Positions 26,678 to 34,613 of a DNA stretch of 64,000 nucleotides are shown piece after piece; within the stretch, counting starts at the first letter, position 1; each line of letters starts with the position of its first letter. A program made the translations under genes and the position numbers. Source of the DNA: Ruminococcus sp. Its GTDB lineage: Bacteria; Bacillota; Clostridia; Oscillospirales; Acutalibacteraceae. The stretch covers positions 62,001 through 126,000 of the forward strand of contig JAFTHZ010000015.1 of NCBI GenBank assembly GCA_017457155.1. Direction: 5' to 3'. A model generated the notes under the pieces. That model saw only the letters and a program-made list of their open reading frames with translations. It was not told the origin of the DNA and did not search any database.

Positions 26678-26904
26678 CAATATTCCATTAGAGAATAATT
26701 CAAAACATAATATAATATATCATAATTTGTCGTAATAATCAACCTTGTGGCTAAGACATTATGAAAAATCACTTCTGTCTTTGTCCCAAAGAAAAAAAGC
26801 AAAAAGTATTTACATAAGGTCAAAGAAATTTTATTATAATATATGAACAAAAATGTATATAAAGTCTGAGCAATATAAATATTCTCTGACAAGGGGCTGA
26901 TATT

Positions 26905-27807
26905 GTGTCCAACGGAAAAATAGCAAAATTCAGGATTCTTTGCAAAACGATAATTCAGAATTACTTTAAGCACAGGATAAACAGAAGTGCAGCGGCGCTT
27001 GCATATTATCTGCTTTTCGCGTTCTTCCCTCTTCTGATATTTATAACAAACCTGTTGGGTGTACTGGATCTTGATATTCACAACATAACATGGGTGCTGC
27101 AGCAGATTCTGCCTGCTGACACCATTGAGATAGTTAAGAACTTTCTGGATTATATAGTAAATGTTTCCAATCGTACATTAATGTGGATTGCTCTGACTAT
27201 GACCATATGGTTCACAACATTGGCATCACAGGGACTTATGGATGCGGTACGACAGGCGCATAATCTGGAGCGACCCGCTCGTCCTGTTATGTATACAATA
27301 AAGCAGATACTGTTCACAGTTATTTTGCTTTTTGTTATTGCACTGACCCTGATACTTTCCTTTGTGGGAGAGAACGTAATCATCTTCATCATCAATCTTA
27401 TCCCCAACCATATCTTTCACATCACGGAGGATCACATCAATCTGTGGCATTACCTAAGATTTGTGCCTATCGCTCTGCTGATGTTTCTCGGTATCGGCAC
27501 TCTATACGGAATCTCTCTGGACCACAAACCCAAGGTCAAGTCTCTTTTGCCGGGAACCTTTTTCTCTCTTATCCTATGGCTGATGCTGAGTATGGGATTC
27601 TCGTTCTATGTTGAAAACTTTGGTAACTATTCCTTTGTATATGGAGCGCTGGGAGCTGTTATTGTGCTCCTTGTGTGGCTATATATGAGTGCAATAATTC
27701 TGATTCTCGGAGCTGAGCTCAACTCTACGCTTCAGACAGTTTATGGAAATAATAAACTCTCAGCAGACAAAGCTGAAACCACAGACCGCAAGACGCCTTC
27801 AAAATAA
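26905..27807 (+). CDS. YihY/BrkB-family membrane protein
   Basis: 300 aa with about six membrane helices. AAALAYYLLFAFFPLLIF near the N-terminus and SFVYGALGAVIVLLVWLYMSA near 250-270 are family signatures. Often annotated ribonuclease BN, which is an old misassignment; the real role is unknown, perhaps transport of small molecules. GTG start behind AAGGGG. The C-terminal tail after residue 280 is hydrophilic. Divergent from the YwaF-like gene. Confidence 0.88.
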   Translation: MSNGKIAKFRILCKTIIQNYFKHRINRSAAALAYYLLFAFFPLLIFITNLLGVLDLDIHNITWVLQQILPADTIEIVKNFLDYIVNVSNRTLMWIALTMTIWFTTLASQGLMDAVRQAHNLERPARPVMYTIKQILFTVILLFVIALTLILSFVGENVIIFIINLIPNHIFHITEDHINLWHYLRFVPIALLMFLGIGTLYGISLDHKPKVKSLLPGTFFSLILWLMLSMGFSFYVENFGNYSFVYGALGAVIVLLVWLYMSAIILILGAELNSTLQTVYGNNKLSADKAETTDRKTPSK

Positions 27808-27811
27808 AAAA

Positions 27812-27847
27812 GGAAAGCAGGATGCGTGATGCATCCTGCTTTTTTAT
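27812..27847. terminator. bidirectional terminator
   Basis: AAAGCAGGATGC and GCATCCTGCTTT form a 12-bp stem with an A-run before and a T-run after it, between the convergent yihY-like and DUF4234 genes. Confidence 0.88.
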
Positions 27848-27853
27848 TACTTA

Positions 27854-28411
27854 TTACTTGATTAACTTGTTGATAGAATCCTGCATCAGAGCATATGCAA
27901 CGATACCTAAACCAAAGAAGCAAAGACCAAGATACACAAGACCTGTGTAGCTAGAGCTCATACCTCTGTTTGTCTTGAGTCGGTCAATGGTTTCTCCCTG
28001 CTTGTACATCCAGAAATATGTATAGATTCCGCAGGTAACAAGAGACAGAAGAATTGTCACAGGACCTGAAACAGCTGTGGTATCACCGGAAAGAGTGTTC
28101 AAATCCTCGGTGAGGGTGAACATCCAATAGATAGCATAGAGACCGCAGGTTACAATAGTGAGAATAATGTAGACCACCAGATTTCTCTCAGGAACAGGGG
28201 CAACAGGACGATAGGGCTGCTGGTACTGGGGCTGCTGATACTGGGGCTGCTGGTACTGAGGCTGCTGGTACTGAGGCTGCTGGTACTGAGGCTGCTGATA
28301 CTGGGGCTGCTGGTACTGAGGCTGCTGGTACTGAGGCTGCTGGTACTGAGGCTGCTGGTACTGGGGCTGCTGATTATACTGATTATTATTGGGATCGTAA
28401 TTATTATTCAT
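27854..28411 (-). CDS. DUF4234 membrane protein with a tandem QQPQY repeat tail
   Basis: 185 aa. Residues about 12-70 are a low-complexity array of QQPQY units (ten full copies and a final QQPYRP). The rest has three to four hydrophobic helices with NLVVYIILTIVTCGLYAIYW, a DUF4234 pattern. Its role is unknown. Gln/Pro/Tyr repeats before membrane domains are common in Firmicute membrane proteins and may mediate self-association. The ATG at 28411 is chosen because AAAGGA lies 9 nt upstream; the ATG at 28420 is too close. Confidence 0.82.
   Translation of the reverse strand: MNNNYDPNNNQYNQQPQYQQPQYQQPQYQQPQYQQPQYQQPQYQQPQYQQPQYQQPQYQQPQYQQPYRPVAPVPERNLVVYIILTIVTCGLYAIYWMFTLTEDLNTLSGDTTAVSGPVTILLSLVTCGIYTYFWMYKQGETIDRLKTNRGMSSSYTGLVYLGLCFFGLGIVAYALMQDSINKLIK
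28216..28372. repeat. 15-bp tandem repeat (coding minisatellite)
   Basis: Eleven GCTGCTG starts occur exactly 15 bp apart, with unit consensus GCTGCTGGTACTGAG. Units differ mainly at two sites (GGTA/GATA and GAG/GGG), giving three or four variants. The unit length keeps frame, so copy changes lengthen or shorten the protein. Not a CRISPR: there are no spacers. Confidence 0.95.
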
Positions 28412-28511
28412 AATACTCATTCCTTTCTTATTTATGACATTATACGAAATAAGATTTATTTTGTCAATGATTATTCAGTTTCAGTTAACATATTCATAAA
28501 CTAACAAAATA

Positions 28512-28997
28512 TCATATATTCATTAATATTGCATTCTCTTTCATATTATTAACAGACACTTCCCCACTTTCATCAAAAAGAGGAAACAAATCGTTATGTG
28601 TACAGAAGTCATTGACCCATGAGATTGTAGCATCGTCTTCTATCAGGTGTATAAATGGATAAATCAGATTCAGGCGAAGTCTTATATCGTTCTCGTTAAA
28701 TCGATCTGATTTATGCTCAAAAACATTTTCAATATAAAAATCGATAATGTTTGTATTAGAAACGATAAGTTTGAAATAATCTCTGTTTACAATCTGATTG
28801 TTGATTGGTTTGGTATCGTACCCCATATATCTGAAATCTGAAAAACAATGGATTTAATATTCACTAACACACTCAGATTGAGCGTCATTGAAAATAAAAA
28901 GACGATAATTCTTTTTATCAATATACAGTTGCGCTTTACTTATCTCTTGTATACCACTTATGCCTGTAACATATCCGAGATTATCATACAACTTCAT
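28512..28997 (-). pseudogene. unknown gene split by an in-frame TAA
   Basis: From ATG 28997 (GGGGGT upstream) 47 codons are read, ending NDAQSECVSEY, then TAA at 28854-28856. Reading continues in the same frame through IHCFSDFRYMGYDTK for 113 more codons to a stop at 28512. The downstream part has an internal ATG at 28826 but no ribosome binding site. The simplest reading is one gene of about 161 codons broken by a nonsense change (for example CAA to TAA). The protein is not recognised; it is soluble and rich in Asn/Ile/Asp. The region is more AT-rich than its neighbours, which suggests acquired DNA. Two separate short genes are the alternative. Confidence 0.6.
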
Positions 28998-29090
28998 ATG
29001 AACCCCCAAAATATAAATTAGAATAAATACAGGATAGTGCACAAACAGATTAAAAGTCAACTAAAAATGATTAAATATTTTGGATCTATA

Positions 29091-29130
29091 AAAAACCGCC
29101 AATCAGCGTAAACTGAAAGGCGGTTTTGTG
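29091..29130 (-). terminator. terminator of the GMP synthetase gene
   Basis: AAAACCGCC and GGCGGTTTT pair, with an inner AGTTT/AAACT stem, 70 bp past the guaA stop. On the - strand a T-rich run follows. Confidence 0.75.
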
Positions 29131-29195
29131 ATTTAACCAGGATATTTAAGTTTGTTCTTTTGGGGATAAACTAGTTTGTCTGGTGACATTTGATA

Positions 29196-30197
29196 TTATT
29201 CCCACTCGATAGTGCCGATGGGCTTGGGAGTAAGGTCGAAAAGAACGCGGTTGATACCCTCTACCTCGTGAGTGATTCTGTCGGTGATACGATGGAGAAC
29301 ATCGTAGGGTATCTCCTCGATGGTTGCAGTCATGGCATCGGTGGTATTGACAGCGCGAATGATTGCAGGCCAGCCTTCATAGCGGCTCTCGTTTTTGACA
29401 CCTACGCTCTTGATATCAGGAACAGCGATGAAATACTGCCATACCTTGCCAGCGAGACCACAGTTGTCGAACTCCTCGCGGAGGATTGCGTCTGCCTCGC
29501 GCAGTGCATGAAGCCTGTCGCGGGTGATTGCACCCAGACAACGTACACCAAGACCGGGGCCGGGGAAAGGCTGACGATATACCATTGCATGAGGAAGACC
29601 AAGAGCCTCACCTACCACACGAACCTCGTCCTTGAAAAGAAGCTTGATGGGCTCAACCAGCTCAAACTTCAGATCCTCGGGGAGACCGCCAACATTGTGG
29701 TGGGACTTGACTGCCTTTTTACCCTCAGCCTGCTTGAAGCTCTCAAGAATATCGGGATAGATAGTACCCTGTGCAAGATATGCAACACCCTCGAGCTTAC
29801 GAGCCTCATCAGCAAAAACATTGATAAACTCTGCGCCAATGATCTTTCTCTTCTTCTCAGGATCGCTGACACCTGCAAGAAGATCGAGAAAACGATCAGT
29901 AGCATCTACATATATAAGGTTAGCATCAAGCTCCTTGCCGAACATATCAATTACAGCCTCGCTCTCGCCTTTGCGCATAAGACCGTGGTTAACATGAACA
30001 CATACAAGCTGCTTGCCGATAGCTTTGATAAGAAGAGCTGCAACAACAGAGGAATCTACACCGCCGGAAAGTGCGAGGAGAACCTTTTTATCTCCTACCT
30101 GTGCACGGACCTGTGCGATCTGCTCATTAATGAACTCCTCTGCAAGAGCAACTGTTGTAATACGCTGCATGCTTTCGGGACGCTTGTTATTTTCCAT
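29196..30197 (-). CDS. guaA: GMP synthetase, ATP-pyrophosphatase subunit only
   Basis: 333 aa. ATP-PPase motif LLALSGGVDSSVVAALL at about 40-57, then the dimerisation domain ending LTPKPIGTIEWE, as in GuaA. XMP and ATP are bound here and the product is GMP. The N-terminal glutamine amidotransferase half (about 190 aa) found in usual bacterial GuaA is missing: the gene begins with a short leader and AGAGGTG is 6 nt before ATG 30197. The frame is not truncated by an upstream stop in a longer gene, because a promoter sits immediately upstream. This is the archaeal-type split GuaAb form. A GATase partner is not in the window; free ammonia could replace it. Confidence 0.93.
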   Translation of the reverse strand: MENNKRPESMQRITTVALAEEFINEQIAQVRAQVGDKKVLLALSGGVDSSVVAALLIKAIGKQLVCVHVNHGLMRKGESEAVIDMFGKELDANLIYVDATDRFLDLLAGVSDPEKKRKIIGAEFINVFADEARKLEGVAYLAQGTIYPDILESFKQAEGKKAVKSHHNVGGLPEDLKFELVEPIKLLFKDEVRVVGEALGLPHAMVYRQPFPGPGLGVRCLGAITRDRLHALREADAILREEFDNCGLAGKVWQYFIAVPDIKSVGVKNESRYEGWPAIIRAVNTTDAMTATIEEIPYDVLHRITDRITHEVEGINRVLFDLTPKPIGTIEWE

Positions 30198-30229
30198 ATA
30201 CAACACCTCTTTGAAAAAAATATATAAAT

Positions 30230-30258
30230 ATTATAAGTCAATGCTTTTTTATTTTCAA
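30230..30258 (-). promoter_or_regulatory. sigma-A-type promoter of guaA
   Basis: On the - strand TTGAAA, 17 bp, TATAAT, 33 bp before the guaA ATG. No guanine riboswitch-like motif lies in the leader. Confidence 0.65.
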
Positions 30259-30339
30259 GTAGATAGTTCTAATTTATACAGAAAAATACTTTTATCATCC
30301 CTGATAATTTCTGTAAAAAATATACATATTATCAACTTT

Positions 30340-30921
30340 TTATAAAATACCCGTAATAAATATCTCTGTTCCGATTAATATCAGGATCAGACCACCGAGT
30401 ATGGAGGCTTTACCAGAAAGCTTTGTACCGAATTTTTTGCCGATGATAATACCTGTAACACAGATGATAAAAGTGACAGCAGCAATCACTAAAGCGGATA
30501 TGAGCGCCATCATAATATTATAATCAGATATGGTGAAACCTACGGAGAGGGCATCGATGGATGTAGCGATTCCCTGTATCAGTAGCGCTGTCAAGCCAAC
30601 TCCTGCACAGGTCTCAGACTCTTTGTGCCGAATAGCACCCACAATCATACTAATGCCGATATACAGAAGAAGTCCGAGGGCTATATATGGGATAAACTTT
30701 TGAAAGGACGAAAAAAAACTTATGAAAGTATGCACACATACCCAACCTATCATAGGCATAAGAGCCTGAAAAAAGCCGAAGACACCTGCCACAAGGCACA
30801 TCTTGCGTCGCTTCATCCCGGGCTCGTTGAGACCGTTTGCAAGAGACACAGAGAATGCATCCATTGCAAGTCCGATTCCAAGCAGCACGCTGTTGAAAAA
30901 GAACATAAAATTCAAGGTCAC
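30340..30921 (-). CDS. mntP: MntP-type manganese efflux pump
   Basis: 193 aa with six hydrophobic helices in two repeats. GIGLAMDAFSVSLANGL in the first and GIATSIDALSVGFTI in the second carry the conserved aspartates of MntP. It exports Mn(II). GTG start behind GGGGGA; the next ATG is five codons later. No yybP-ykoY Mn riboswitch fits in the short gap to the tRNA gene upstream. Confidence 0.9.
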   Translation of the reverse strand: MTLNFMFFFNSVLLGIGLAMDAFSVSLANGLNEPGMKRRKMCLVAGVFGFFQALMPMIGWVCVHTFISFFSSFQKFIPYIALGLLLYIGISMIVGAIRHKESETCAGVGLTALLIQGIATSIDALSVGFTISDYNIMMALISALVIAAVTFIICVTGIIIGKKFGTKLSGKASILGGLILILIGTEIFITGIL

Positions 30922-30946
30922 TATTATCCCCCACTTCTGTAAATAT

Positions 30947-30980
30947 TAAAAAACCACATCTGTAAGCTACAAATGTGGTT
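30947..30980 (-). terminator. terminator of tRNA-Leu
   Basis: AACCACA and TGTGGTT pair, extended by TTTGT/ACAGA-type pairs, followed on the - strand by TTTTTTAA. Confidence 0.7.
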
Positions 30981-30988
30981 ATGGGTAT

Positions 30989-31075
30989 TGGTGCCGGTAG
31001 TGGGACTCGAACCCACACGGTATCGCTACCAACGGATTTTGAGTCCGTCACGTCTGCCAATTCCATCATACCGGC
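30989..31075 (-). tRNA. tRNA-Leu (anticodon CAA)
   Basis: 87 nt including encoded CCA. The acceptor GCCGGTA (31069-31075) pairs with TACCGGC. The anticodon arm is CGGA-CTCAAAA-TCCG, so the anticodon is CAA (reads UUG). There is a long variable arm (GGTAGCGATACC), as expected for Leu, and the T arm is GTGGG-TTCGAGT-CCCAC. Own promoter and terminator. Confidence 0.97.
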
Positions 31076-31086
31076 GTATGGATGAT

Positions 31087-31115
31087 ATTATACACTATAA
31101 AACAGTAAAAATCAA
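31087..31115 (-). promoter_or_regulatory. sigma-A-type promoter of tRNA-Leu
   Basis: On the - strand TTGATT, 17 bp, TATAAT, 11 bp upstream of the tRNA 5' end. Confidence 0.75.
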
Positions 31116-31125
31116 GATTTTTTAT

Positions 31126-31157
31126 GCAGGACAGAAATAATGATACTTCTGTCCTGC
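31126..31157 (-). other. hairpin after rpiB, possible terminator
   Basis: GCAGGACAGAA and TTCTGTCCTGC form an 11-bp perfect stem. The - strand after it is A-rich, not U-rich, so it is not a classical intrinsic terminator. Confidence 0.5.
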
Positions 31158-31165
31158 AATATTTA

Positions 31166-31618
31166 TCAGATGTTAAATTCGTCGTTTTCGATCTGAGTGA
31201 TCATATCAACTCGACGGGTATGACGATCACCGTCAAAGGGAGTATTGAGGAAGATATCTGCAAGCTTTACTGCTGTCTCTGAGTCAATTACTCTGCCGCC
31301 CATGGTGATGATATTGGAATCGTTATGACGGCGGGTCATTTCCGCACAGAACTCGTTGGTAACGGTTGCAGCACGAACGCCCTTGACCTTATTGGCAACG
31401 ATTGCTACACCGATACCGGTTCCACAGCAGATGATGCCCTTCTCGCACTCGCCTGTTGCAACAGCCTTGGCTGCCTTGTATGCATACTCGGGATAATCTA
31501 CGCTGTCCTCTGTGTAGGTACCAAAGTCCTTGTACTCGACTCCGGACTCTTTCATATACTCAACAATAGCGTTCTTGATCTCAAGACCGCCGTGATCACA
31601 AGCAATTGCTACTACCAT
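31166..31618 (-). CDS. rpiB: Ribose-5-phosphate isomerase B
   Basis: 150 aa. ACDHGG at the N-terminus, the active-site loop with IICCGTGIGVAIVANKV (Cys) and RRHNDSN are RpiB signatures. It interconverts ribose-5-P and ribulose-5-P. The ATG at 31618 follows AAAGGAGAG by a few bases; a longer in-frame start at 31774 would run into tsaB and is rejected. LacAB/RpiB-type isomerases for other pentoses or allose are alternatives. It follows tsaB by 25 bp. Confidence 0.93.
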   Translation of the reverse strand: MVVAIACDHGGLEIKNAIVEYMKESGVEYKDFGTYTEDSVDYPEYAYKAAKAVATGECEKGIICCGTGIGVAIVANKVKGVRAATVTNEFCAEMTRRHNDSNIITMGGRVIDSETAVKLADIFLNTPFDGDRHTRRVDMITQIENDEFNI

Positions 31619-31643
31619 TTTTATCTCTCCTTTAATATATAGA

Positions 31644-32360
31644 TTATTTATTTGATTCGATTTTTTCTTTACGTTCCCGTTCTGCCTGAGAAAGACGCAG
31701 ATATGAGGGCAGAAGCTGAGCGGAGCTTTGAGGCTCTTCTCCCTGACGGATGTGGTCAAAAGCAGCAGCCGCAACAGAGGAAGCTCGCTGATATCTCAGC
31801 GCTTCAGGGGCAAGCTCCACAGAACAATCTGTATCTGCAAACTCCTTCATTACAAGATGGGCTCCGTCACCCACAAGGATAACCCGCTCTGTAGAATATA
31901 CAGCGGTTATCTCATTCTTCAGCTCCTCGATGGAGATGGCTCTGTCATCGCACAGGCGCTGAACCTCTCTGCCTTTGATACGGAAGAGAGCATTATACAC
32001 CTGATTACGACGGGCGTCCATAGCGGCACAGACAACTGCATCAGTAACAGTCAGATTGTATGCCATAGACTCGAGAGTGGAGATTGCCATACAAGGGATC
32101 TCAGCAGGGAAAGCAAGTCCCTTGGCTACAGAAACCCCTATTCTCACTCCTGTGAAGGAGCCCGGGCCGTTGTTGACGGCAATCATATTCACATCAGAAA
32201 TATTCTTGCCGGTAACGGTGAGCAGGCTCTCAACCATGGGAACAAGTGTACGGCTATGGGTGAAATCCGTATTGACGAAATACTCTCCAACAAGCCTGCT
32301 ATCCTCAGACAATGCCACGGACGCAGCAGTTGCAGAGGAATCGATTGATAATATATACAT
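31644..32360 (-). CDS. tsaB: TsaB, tRNA threonylcarbamoyladenosine biosynthesis
   Basis: 238 aa ASKHA fold: ILSIDSSATAASVAL, NNGPGSFTGVRIGVSVAKGLA and MDARRNQVYNA. Scaffold that, with TsaD and TsaE, completes the t6A37 modification of tRNAs decoding ANN. It lies 4 bp after tsaE. The C-terminal end is hydrophilic. TsaD is not in this window. Confidence 0.93.
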   Translation of the reverse strand: MYILSIDSSATAASVALSEDSRLVGEYFVNTDFTHSRTLVPMVESLLTVTGKNISDVNMIAVNNGPGSFTGVRIGVSVAKGLAFPAEIPCMAISTLESMAYNLTVTDAVVCAAMDARRNQVYNALFRIKGREVQRLCDDRAISIEELKNEITAVYSTERVILVGDGAHLVMKEFADTDCSVELAPEALRYQRASSVAAAAFDHIRQGEEPQSSAQLLPSYLRLSQAERERKEKIESNK

Positions 32361-32364
32361 TGGT

Positions 32365-32793
32365 TTACTTCCTTTTTATTATACGAGTGTTCATATCTTC
32401 TCCGTAGGAAAGCTCGATGAACAGGGTATCCTCAGGCAGGTAATCCAGGATATTCTCGCTCCACTCAATTATGAGCAGACCTTTTCCCAGATAATCATAA
32501 AAGCCTGTGGAATAGAGATCGTCCTCGTCGGAAACCCTGTACATATCAAAGTGATATACGGGAACAGCTCCGTTAAGATACTCATTGACAATAGAAAACG
32601 TGGGACTATGAACACCTTCTTCTATGCCAAACGCTTTGACAAGGCCTCGGGTGAAAGTAGTCTTGCCTACACCGAGTCCTCCGAGCATGGCAACAACCTC
32701 TGTACCTGAAAGCTCGGATGCGATCTCAGAGGCGATGCGCTCTGTATCCTGAAGGCTGTGAGATATATACTCTGTCATATCAGAACAAACCAT
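32365..32793 (-). CDS. tsaE: TsaE, ATPase for t6A biosynthesis
   Basis: 142 aa. Walker [33 protein letters not shown] and LLIIEWSE are TsaE motifs. It supplies ATP hydrolysis to the TsaBD complex. The start overlaps the end of fhs by 14 bp; GAGGGC inside fhs precedes the ATG. A second ATG five codons later is possible. Confidence 0.93.
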   Translation of the reverse strand: MVCSDMTEYISHSLQDTERIASEIASELSGTEVVAMLGGLGVGKTTFTRGLVKAFGIEEGVHSPTFSIVNEYLNGAVPVYHFDMYRVSDEDDLYSTGFYDYLGKGLLIIEWSENILDYLPEDTLFIELSYGEDMNTRIIKRK

Positions 32794-34447
32794 CTATCTT
32801 GCCCTCAGAGCTGACATCAATACGCTCTGCGGCTGGAACCTTGGGAAGTCCGGGCATAGTCATAATATCGCCTGTATAAACAACAACGAAGCCTGCACCA
32901 TTGGAGAGCTTCAGGTCACGGACAGTAATGGTGTGGCCTGTGGGAGCTCCAAGCTTTGTGGGATCATCGGAGATAGAATACTGGGTCTTTGCAACACAGA
33001 CAGGAAGCTTGTCTCCACCAAGAGCAGAGATCTCCTTCATAGCCTTCTCGGCAGCTGCTGTGAAGTTGACGGCATCCGCACGATAGATCTCACGAGCGAT
33101 AGTCTCTACCTTCTCACGGATAGACATTGAATCGGGATAGAGAACGGTGAAATCGGAGGGTTTCTCGCAAGCCTCGACAACCTTATGTGCAAGCTCTACA
33201 CCGCCGTCGCCGCCGTTGGCAAATACATCGGAAAGGGCAAAGTCAGCACCCTTCTCGATACAATACTCCTTAATGTAATCAAGCTCCGCCTGTGAGTCTG
33301 TGAGGAAACGGTTGATGGCTACAACTACGGGAACTCCGTATTTGCGCATATTCTCAATGTGAACACCGAGATTTACAATTCCATCCTTGAGTGCGGAGAG
33401 GTTCTCGTTGGCTGTCTCGGCCTTGGGCACTCCGCCGTTATACTTAAGTGCACGACAGGTAGCAACAAGCACTACTGCGGAGGGCTTGAGTCCTGCGTAT
33501 CTGCATTTGATATCAAAGAATTTTTCTGCGCCAAGGTCAGAGCCGAAGCCTGCCTCGGTAATGCAGTAGTCAGCAAGCTTCAGAGAAAGCTTGGTTGCAC
33601 GGACAGAGTTACATCCGTGTGCGATATTTGCAAAGGGACCGCCATGCATAACAGCAGGGGTTGCCTCAATTGTCTGAACCAGATTGGGCTTGAGAGCATC
33701 CTTGAGCAGAGCTGTCATAGCTCCCTCTGCCTTAAGGTCACGGGCATATACAGGCTCACCTGAATAGTTATATGCTACAAGGATATTGCCCAGACGCTTC
33801 TTAAGGTCATCGATATCAGATGCAAGACAAAGGATAGCCATAACCTCTGTTGCAACAGTGATTACAAAACCATCCTCACGAGGAACACCGTTGACCTTGC
33901 CGCCGAGACCTACGTTGACAAAACGCAGAGCTCTGTCGTTCATATCCAGACAGCGCTTGATAAGAATTCTGCGCTGATCGATTCCGAGCAGGTTACCCTG
34001 CTGGAGATGGTTATCAAGTAAAGCACAAAGAAGATTGTTGGCAGATGTGATAGCGTGCATATCACCTGTGAAGTGCAGGTTGATATCCTCCATGGGAAGA
34101 ACCTGGCTGTAACCGCCGCCTGCGGCACCACCCTTGATTCCGAATACAGGACCCAGAGAGGGCTCGCGCAGTGCGATGATAGCATTCTTGCCGATTTTTG
34201 CCATAGCCTGTCCCAATCCGCAGGTAGTAGTAGTCTTGCCCTCGCCTGCAGGGGTAGGATTGATTGCTGTTACGAGAATAAGCTTGCCATCAGGCTTAGT
34301 GCTCAGACGAGCTGCCAGCTCATCGCTGAGCTTTGCCTTATATCTGCCGTAGGGCTCAAGCTCCTCGGGTACAATACCGAGAGCATCTGCAATCTCGGTT
34401 ATGGGTTTAAGTTCTGTCTGTTGTGCGATCTGAATGTCTGAAAGCAT
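32780..34447 (-). CDS. fhs: Formate-tetrahydrofolate ligase
   Basis: 555 aa, full length. P-loop [20 protein letters not shown] near residue 65-85 and [20 protein letters not shown]. It forms 10-formyl-THF from formate, THF and ATP in one-carbon metabolism, and is important in acetogenic and anaerobic bacteria. AAAGGAG precedes the ATG. It heads a unit fhs-tsaE-tsaB-rpiB. The leader (165 bp) shows a promoter but no recognised THF riboswitch. Confidence 0.97.
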   Translation of the reverse strand: MLSDIQIAQQTELKPITEIADALGIVPEELEPYGRYKAKLSDELAARLSTKPDGKLILVTAINPTPAGEGKTTTTCGLGQAMAKIGKNAIIALREPSLGPVFGIKGGAAGGGYSQVLPMEDINLHFTGDMHAITSANNLLCALLDNHLQQGNLLGIDQRRILIKRCLDMNDRALRFVNVGLGGKVNGVPREDGFVITVATEVMAILCLASDIDDLKKRLGNILVAYNYSGEPVYARDLKAEGAMTALLKDALKPNLVQTIEATPAVMHGGPFANIAHGCNSVRATKLSLKLADYCITEAGFGSDLGAEKFFDIKCRYAGLKPSAVVLVATCRALKYNGGVPKAETANENLSALKDGIVNLGVHIENMRKYGVPVVVAINRFLTDSQAELDYIKEYCIEKGADFALSDVFANGGDGGVELAHKVVEACEKPSDFTVLYPDSMSIREKVETIAREIYRADAVNFTAAAEKAMKEISALGGDKLPVCVAKTQYSISDDPTKLGAPTGHTITVRDLKLSNGAGFVVVYTGDIMTMPGLPKVPAAERIDVSSEGKIDGLF

Positions 34448-34500
34448 GGTAGTCGCTCCTTTTAGAATATTAAATACTGAATTGTATATACATATTGTAA

Positions 34501-34529
34501 ATTATATCATCGAGATGCGCTAACTTCAA
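34501..34529 (-). promoter_or_regulatory. sigma-A-type promoter of fhs
   Basis: On the - strand TTGAAG, 17 bp, TATAAT, about 54 bp upstream of the fhs ATG. Confidence 0.65.
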
Positions 34530-34557
34530 GTATTTTATCAACTTTTCTCTTTTGGTC

Positions 34558-34586
34558 TTGATATTTATGGAAAGTTTTTATATAAT
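34558..34586 (+). promoter_or_regulatory. sigma-A-type promoter of the SEDS gene
   Basis: TTGATA, 17 bp, TATAAT, 28 bp before the ATG at 34614. It is back-to-back with the fhs promoter. Confidence 0.7.
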
Positions 34587-34613
34587 AGATAAACACGAAA
34601 GGACGGTGAGCAG

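Noticed and set aside
26677-27081. 134-codon - strand frame
   Set aside because: Overlaps the start of the YihY-like gene in antisense and is lysine/tyrosine-rich noise from AT-rich DNA.
28216-28372. CRISPR-like repeat array
   Set aside because: Units are contiguous 15-mers with no unique spacers, and they encode QQPQY in frame.
29190-30227. 345-codon + strand frame
   Set aside because: Exact antisense of guaA. Its length comes from codon choice of the real gene, whose GuaA motifs are clear.
30198-30339. Guanine riboswitch before guaA
   Set aside because: No purine-riboswitch core could be found; the leader after the promoter is only about 30 nt.
31126-31157. Intrinsic terminator for rpiB
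   Set aside because: The stem is perfect but an A-run, not a T-run, follows on the - strand. Listed as hairpin only.
31619-31774. N-terminal extension of rpiB to an ATG at 31774
   Set aside because: It would overlap tsaB, and the normal RpiB start with a strong AAAGGAG is at 31618.
34448-34613. THF riboswitch before fhs
   Set aside because: The gap holds two back-to-back promoters, but no recognisable folate riboswitch core.
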